Shown here in pieces: positions 22,255 to 26,202 of a stretch of DNA of 26,202 nucleotides. Each line of letters opens with the position of its first letter. The first letter of the stretch is position 1. The notes beneath the pieces were generated by a model. That model was not told where the DNA came from, did not search any database, and saw nothing but the letters and a program-made list of their open reading frames with translations. This DNA is from JAFAHZ01 sp035656415 (GTDB taxonomy: Bacteria; Vulcanimicrobiota; Vulcanimicrobiia; Vulcanimicrobiales; Vulcanimicrobiaceae). Location of the stretch: NCBI GenBank assembly GCA_035656415.1, contig DASRSM010000179.1:1-26202 (forward strand), written 5' to 3'. The translations under genes and the position numbers were made by a program.

Positions 22255-22557
22255 CTATGCGCTCGGGGTTCCTTTGTCGGGCGTTGGCGGCGGCACCGAT
22301 TCGCTCGTCATTTGTCCGACTTCGACGTTGTCCATGACGTCGGCGTTCTTACGTTCCTCGCGCAAACGCGCTTCCTCGCGCGCCTTGGCGCTCGCTTGGT
22401 CGGCCTCGATCTGGCCCATCATGAACTCTTTTTTCGCCTGACCCGCACTGCGAGCGAGTTTGGGCAGCTTCTCGGCGCCGAAGAGCAGCGCTCCTACTAC
22501 GAGAATGCCGATGACGATCGGCATGTCGATGAACGCGAGAAGGGGGTGAATGAGCAT
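22255..22557 (-). CDS. tatA: Sec-independent translocase protein TatA
   Basis: Forms the Tat protein-conducting assembly. The 100 residues contain one N-terminal membrane helix (PIVIGILVVGALLFG), the LLFGAEKLPKLARS hinge and amphipathic helix, then a long charged helical tail and a Pro-rich end. The FG pair and KLP are the family signature. ATG 22557 is preferred because AGGAG lies seven bases upstream. Only this TatA/B-type protein is present with TatC, suggesting a minimal TatA-TatC system in which TatA also does TatB's job, unless another copy is elsewhere in the genome. It lies 22 bp after the polyprenyl synthase stop. Confidence 0.93.
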   Translation of the reverse strand: MLIHPLLAFIDMPIVIGILVVGALLFGAEKLPKLARSAGQAKKEFMMGQIEADQASAKAREEARLREERKNADVMDNVEVGQMTSESVPPPTPDKGTPSA

Positions 22558-22579
22558 TAACGTTCTCCTGTTTCTCGGC

Positions 22580-23542
22580 CTACTCTGCGAGTAACGCGTC
22601 GGCGAGGTCGAGTAGTTCGTTCTTCGCCGTACCCTTGGGAAGAGGCTCCAACGCCTGCTTCGCCCGGTGTACGAACTCGGCAATCCGCGTGCGCGTGCCG
22701 CGCAGGCCGCCGTTAGTATCGATGCCGGCCACGATGGATCCGATCGCGTCGTTGGCGGTTCCGTCGTAGAAACGGCCTACCTCGGTGCGAAAGTTGCCGT
22801 CGCCGCCGGCGAGCGCCTCGATGAGCGGAATCGTGACCTTGCGTTCGGTGAGATCGTTCCCGACCGGCTTGCCGAGCGACCGTTCGTCGGCGGTCATGTC
22901 GAGCAGATCGTCCTTCATTTGAAATGCGACGCCGAAGTGTTCGCCGTACTCGCGCAGCGCTGCGACGCTTGCGGGCGATCCGTCGCCGACGATCGCGCCG
23001 CATTCGGCCGACGCCGCAAAGAGCGACGCGGTTTTCTTCCGCGCGATTTCGACGTACGCTTCGCGGTTCAAATCCAGCTGACCCATCGCGCGCAGCTGCA
23101 GCACTTCGCCGTCGCAAATGTCGGCTAAAGTCGCAGACAGTATGTGCGGAACCGGCGGGCGGTACGTCGCGGTGACGTTCTTGAAGATCCACGCGAAGAG
23201 ATAGTCGCCGGCCAGTACGCTCACGCGGTTGCCGTAGTCGACGGCCGTCGCATTGACGCCGCGGCGCGTTTGCGCGTTGTCGACGACGTCGTCGTGAATG
23301 AGCGTCGCAACGTGGATGAGCTCCATGTACGCGGCGAGATGCAAATGATCGACCGGATTGCCGCCGCACGCCGCCGACGACAGCAGCGTAATACGCGGGC
23401 GCAAGCGCTTTCCGCCCGCCGCCAGCATGCGCTTTACGGCTTCGGTGATGATGGGATTGTCGGTCGAGAACGTCGAGCGGAAAAAGGTCTCGACGAGGTC
23501 GTGCAGGTCGCGTTCGGTCTCGGCGCGCGATTTTGCGATCAC
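22580..23542 (-). CDS. Long-chain polyprenyl diphosphate synthase (menaquinone side chain)
   Basis: Trans-prenyltransferase that elongates isopentenyl diphosphate units to a long isoprenoid, 320 residues. The first Asp-rich motif is DDVVD (84-88) in LIHDDVVDNAQTRRG and the second is DDLLD (211-215) in FQMKDDLLDMTAD. GGKRLRPRI (43-51) binds the substrate diphosphate. The fifth residue before the first Asp-rich motif is Ala79, a small residue, consistent with long products (C30 or longer) rather than FPP/GGPP chain arrest. The start is GTG 23542, overlapping the menG stop (GTGA). Adjacency to menG indicates that the chain goes into menaquinone. HepT, IspB and SdsA are equivalent candidate names. 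Confidence 0.92.
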   Translation of the reverse strand: MIAKSRAETERDLHDLVETFFRSTFSTDNPIITEAVKRMLAAGGKRLRPRITLLSSAACGGNPVDHLHLAAYMELIHVATLIHDDVVDNAQTRRGVNATAVDYGNRVSVLAGDYLFAWIFKNVTATYRPPVPHILSATLADICDGEVLQLRAMGQLDLNREAYVEIARKKTASLFAASAECGAIVGDGSPASVAALREYGEHFGVAFQMKDDLLDMTADERSLGKPVGNDLTERKVTIPLIEALAGGDGNFRTEVGRFYDGTANDAIGSIVAGIDTNGGLRGTRTRIAEFVHRAKQALEPLPKGTAKNELLDLADALLAE

Positions 23543-24249
23543 GGCTTCGTCCCGTAGTTGATCGCGATCGATCCGCCCATCAGCGGAAGATAACCGGCAT
23601 CGGCAAAACCGGCGCGCTCGAACCGCTGACGCAGCTCGATGGCGTTGGGATGATGCGTGAGCGAGTTCGGCAAGTACGCGTACGCTTCGCGCGAACCGCC
23701 GACGATGCCGCCGACCAGCGGAACGACGCCGTAGAAGTACGCATCGAAGAATCGCTTCCACACGCGGTTGGGCGCTTTGCTCACGTCCAGATTGACGAAA
23801 CGCGCTCCGGGCCGGATCACGCGCAGCGCTTCTTTGAGAACGGCGTCGACGTCGACGACGTTACGCAGCGAAAACCCCATCGTCGCGCCGTCGAACGAAT
23901 CGTTCTCGAACGGCAGCTGCATGACGTCGGCTTCGAGGAAGGCAGATTTCGTCTGCTGCGAGCCCGCGCGCTCGCGAGCTCGCGCGAGCATCGGTTCGCA
24001 AAAATCGACGCCCGTAATGTCGAGGCTCGGATCGACGCGCGAGAGATGAAAGACCAAGTCTCCGGTGCCGCAGCAGAGATCGACGACGCGGCCGCCTGCC
24101 GGAGGTGCCAAGAGCGCGATGGCTTTCTTGCGCCAACGCTCGTCGAAGCCCGCGGTTAAAACGCGGTTCGCCAAATCGTAGCGCGGAGCGATTCGTCCGA
24201 ACATGTCCCGGACGAACGCTCCCTTTCCGCCCGCGGGCAGCGTGGTCAT
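23539..24249 (-). CDS. menG: Demethylmenaquinone methyltransferase (MenG/UbiE)
   Basis: S-adenosylmethionine-dependent C-methylation of demethylmenaquinone, the final step of menaquinone synthesis. The 236 residues include both family signatures: MFGRIAPRYDLANRVLTAGF followed by DERWRKK, and MGFSLRNVVD. The SAM-binding loop is VDLCCGTGDL (56-65), and the acidic segment FLEADVMQLPF follows. The frame is open further upstream, but ATG 24249 is chosen by family length and by the purine-rich AAGG before it. It is first in the quinone/Tat/cytochrome c maturation operon and divergent from the phospholipase-D-like gene. Because UbiE can act on both quinones, ubiquinone cannot be excluded by sequence, but no other ubi gene is in view. 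Confidence 0.93.
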   Translation of the reverse strand: MTTLPAGGKGAFVRDMFGRIAPRYDLANRVLTAGFDERWRKKAIALLAPPAGGRVVDLCCGTGDLVFHLSRVDPSLDITGVDFCEPMLARARERAGSQQTKSAFLEADVMQLPFENDSFDGATMGFSLRNVVDVDAVLKEALRVIRPGARFVNLDVSKAPNRVWKRFFDAYFYGVVPLVGGIVGGSREAYAYLPNSLTHHPNAIELRQRFERAGFADAGYLPLMGGSIAINYGTKP

Positions 24250-24301
24250 GTCCCGACCTTCGACCCTTGCTACGGGCGTTCTTTGTCGGGATTGGGGCGC
24301 G

Positions 24302-25111
24302 ATGCTACACCTCAGCTCTACCTCGGCCCTCATCGCGGCAATCCAGCATGCCCGAAACGTCGCAGTCCGCGCGTACACCATCCACGGCAGCGTCCTCAAG
24401 GCACTCGAAAGCGCCGCCCGTCGCGGCGCTCACGTCGAGGTTCGTCTCGATGAGGCACCTTTTGCCGACGAAAAGGACCACCTTGCCGGAGAGAACCGTC
24501 GATTGGTCGGCGAGATGCGCGCCGCCGGAATCGACGCGGGGCTCGATCATCCGCTGCACTCCAAAGCAATCGACGTCGACGGCACGCTGTATCTCGACGA
24601 AAAGAACTGGGACGGCGAAGCCGACATCGTGGTGCGCGACGACGATCCCGGCGACTCGTCCGTCGCAACGACAAAAAGCAACGCACTCGAGCAAGAAGGC
24701 GCGCTGCTATGCGACGCGGATGCCGACGCGATCGTCGAGACCGAAACGTTCGGACGCTTCAACCCGGTGTCGGCCGCGCTCGATCGACTCGCACGCGACG
24801 GAAAGTCGCCGAGGCTGCTGGTGAGTGCCAGAGATTTGCGCCACAACGCACGCGAGCTCGCGGCGCTGCAGAAGCTTTCCGCCGACGGCGTGCGCGTTCG
24901 CGTATGCGCCGATTCGGCAAAGTTCGCGGTCGCCGGAGGTCGCGCGTGGCTCGGCAGTGCCAATGCAACCGTAGCGCACGCAAAGTTCGATATGCCCGAT
25001 TGGGGCGCGTGCACGTCCGACGCGCAGATCGTTACTGCGGTGCGCGATCGCCTCGAAGCGCGCTGGGCGAGCGCGAGAGCGTTTGCTATACCGCAGGAAA
25101 GTTCTCTATGA
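24302..25111 (+). CDS. Phospholipase D-like protein with one intact HKD motif
   Basis: This 269-residue protein has two phospholipase D-like halves. The first half holds an HKD motif, H86-x-K88-x4-D93, in HPLHSKAIDVDG. In the second half the matching site reads DSAKFAVAGG, with the His and Asp lost, but GSAN (218-221) remains. The start NARNVAVRAYTI-like strand and RGAHVEV pattern also fit the fold. Active PLD enzymes need two HKD motifs, in one chain or by dimerisation, so this could be a dimeric nuclease-like enzyme or a non-catalytic relative. No signal peptide is seen. ATG 24302 has GGGG upstream; ATG 24248 in the same frame would add 18 residues. It is followed 18 bp later by a glycosyltransferase gene. 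Confidence 0.65.
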   Translation: MLHLSSTSALIAAIQHARNVAVRAYTIHGSVLKALESAARRGAHVEVRLDEAPFADEKDHLAGENRRLVGEMRAAGIDAGLDHPLHSKAIDVDGTLYLDEKNWDGEADIVVRDDDPGDSSVATTKSNALEQEGALLCDADADAIVETETFGRFNPVSAALDRLARDGKSPRLLVSARDLRHNARELAALQKLSADGVRVRVCADSAKFAVAGGRAWLGSANATVAHAKFDMPDWGACTSDAQIVTAVRDRLEARWASARAFAIPQESSL

Positions 25112-25129
25112 CCGCGTACGCCGCGCCGA

Positions 25130-26202
25130 GTGAAGTGGTCGCGCGGTCTCGTCGCAATCGTGCTCGTTGCGGCGGCGATGCGGATTCCGTCGCTATTACA
25201 CGACGGAATATGGCGGGACGAAGCAAACGTCTACGTAGAGCTGGGCGCAGCGACGTTCGGCGATTTTCTTCATCGCGTGGCGGCGATCGACTTTCATCCG
25301 CCGCTGTACTTTGTTTTGGCTTATGGTTGGGTAAAGCTCGCGGGCCTGAGCGAGGTTAGCCTAAAGGCGCTGCCGTTCGCTTTTAGCGTGGCGACCGTTC
25401 CGGTCGTTTACCGGCTCGGACGAGCGGCCGATTCTGAATCGACCGGATTCGTGGCGGCGACGTTTTTCGCCGTCGCGCCTCTGACCGTAAGTTACTCGAC
25501 GATGTACCTCTATCCGTTGGCAATACTCGCGGACGGATTACTCGCGCTCGCCGTAACGACGGCACGCCGGAAACCCCATTCCGCGCTGCAGTACGCGGCC
25601 GTATTCGGTACGTCGCTGCTCGCCGTCTACTCGCACTATACCGGCCTGATCATCGCAGCGCTTTTGATCGTTTGGGCGCTGTTCTCACCGCGCGGCTGGA
25701 AGCATGGCGCGCTCTTGGCGTGCGCGATCCTGCTCGGCGCGCTGCCGTTCGCGTTCTGGCTTCCCGTGTTCTGGCATCAGCATCACGTTGGACTGCCCTA
25801 TCAGTCTCCCGCGCCGTTTTCTCGATCCGCTCAGGCCGTCGCGTTGGCATTGGCACAACTCGTTCCGGTTCCACCCGCGCCGGTCGCCGTCGCTCTGTTT
25901 ACCTCGATGCTGGCGCCGGGCGCGCTCCTCGCGCTTCGTAACCGTGGGTGGCAGTCCGATGGTTTTGCCTTGGGCGCCGTTTCGATCTGCGCCATTCTTG
26001 CCGTTGCGTCCACGGGCTTACTCGTGGTGCGTTACGTTCTGCCTTTCTGTTCGCTGTTCTACGTTTGCGTAGCGTGGCTGTTGACGCTTACCGCAGGTCA
26101 CCTGCGGTCGAACGACCCGTCGACGTGGAAACGATGGAAAGTCCCGGCCACCGCCCTCCTGGCGGCCGTGCTCCTCGCCGCGAACACGTCGTATACGCTA
26201 GC
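25130..26202 (+). CDS. PMT/GT39-family membrane glycosyltransferase (cut by right edge)
   Basis: An open frame of 357 codons runs from GTG 25130 to the window edge without a stop. It begins with a membrane anchor (MKWSRGLVAIVLVAAAMRIP). The first outer loop follows: GIWRDEANVYVEL, with the Asp30-Glu31 pair, and DFHPPLYFVLAYGW (HPPLY at 56-60), the hallmark of PMT_2/GT39-like enzymes. At least seven further hydrophobic segments follow. These enzymes take a sugar from a polyprenyl-phosphate donor on the outer face of the membrane; the acceptor is unknown. GTG is the first start after the phospholipase-D-like stop in this same frame. The C-terminus lies outside the window. Confidence 0.82.
   Translation, partial: MKWSRGLVAIVLVAAAMRIPSLLHDGIWRDEANVYVELGAATFGDFLHRVAAIDFHPPLYFVLAYGWVKLAGLSEVSLKALPFAFSVATVPVVYRLGRAADSESTGFVAATFFAVAPLTVSYSTMYLYPLAILADGLLALAVTTARRKPHSALQYAAVFGTSLLAVYSHYTGLIIAALLIVWALFSPRGWKHGALLACAILLGALPFAFWLPVFWHQHHVGLPYQSPAPFSRSAQAVALALAQLVPVPPAPVAVALFTSMLAPGALLALRNRGWQSDGFALGAVSICAILAVASTGLLVVRYVLPFCSLFYVCVAWLLTLTAGHLRSNDPSTWKRWKVPATALLAAVLLAANTSYTL

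Noticed and set aside
25108..25359. ATG 25108 (ATGA overlap) as the start of the right-edge gene
   Set aside because: That frame gives an Arg-rich soluble peptide that stops at 25359, while GTG 25130 opens a long membrane protein with GT39 motifs.
1..26202. CRISPR array, insertion sequence, integrase, phage module or rRNA
   Set aside because: No spaced direct repeats, transposase or integrase motifs, terminal inverted repeats or rRNA-like sequence were seen. Composition is even throughout.

Overview
The window is GC-rich bacterial chromosome, almost completely coding. Genes are packed with 1-4 bp start/stop overlaps, and no stretch over 300 bases lacks a gene. The gene set suggests a diderm, menaquinone-using respirer: a TonB-like protein, an ArnT-like lipid glycosyltransferase, Tat transport, System II (ResB/CcsA) cytochrome c maturation, a Rieske/cytochrome b complex, C5-pathway heme synthesis, and MenG. 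No single gene fixes the phylum. A diderm Terrabacteria-type lineage such as Eremiobacterota is my tentative guess, made from overall style and not from any database match.

Layout. (1) 1-107, minus: start of a secreted protein cut by the left edge. (2) 181-3165, plus, overlapping: DUF5069 protein, AI-2E-family permease, arginase, and a degenerate endonuclease/exonuclease/phosphatase-like protein without an obvious start codon. (3) 3155-3856, minus: TonB-like protein. (4) 3922-4742, plus: glutaredoxin and a phosphinothricin-acetyltransferase-like GNAT enzyme. (5) 13721 down to 4686, minus: one tightly overlapped operon, SirC-HemC-HemD' triple fusion, hemB, mobA-like, hemL, hemA, CobA-HemD fusion, DUF92 membrane protein, MT-A70 methyltransferase. 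(6) 13771-15426, plus: ArnT-like glycosyltransferase, facing 15399-16697, minus: GT87-like glycosyltransferase. (7) 18884 down to 16707, minus: Rieske protein and a cytochrome b-cytochrome c fusion. (8) 18976-19281, plus: small lipoprotein. (9) 24249 down to 19282, minus: menG, polyprenyl diphosphate synthase, tatA, tatC, resB, ccsA. (10) 24302-26202, plus: phospholipase-D-like protein and a PMT/GT39-type glycosyltransferase cut by the right edge.

How the genes work together. Regions 5, 7 and 9 supply nearly everything needed to build a menaquinol:cytochrome c reductase. They cover tetrapyrrole synthesis from glutamyl-tRNA to uroporphyrinogen III, the menaquinone side chain and last methylation, Tat export (the Rieske N-terminus is twin-arginine), covalent heme attachment (the cytochrome b carries a CxxCH domain), and the complex itself. 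The late heme genes (hemE and onward) are absent, but SUMT and precorrin-2 dehydrogenase domains are present, so a siroheme/precorrin-2 branch is encoded.

The most unusual feature is the domain shuffling in the tetrapyrrole operon. The modules of a CysG-type siroheme synthase are split and fused to the preceding enzymes: SUMT to HemD, and SirC to HemC. The HemC fusion also ends in what looks like a single lobe of HemD with the other lobe removed. All functional calls rest on motif reading without database searches.
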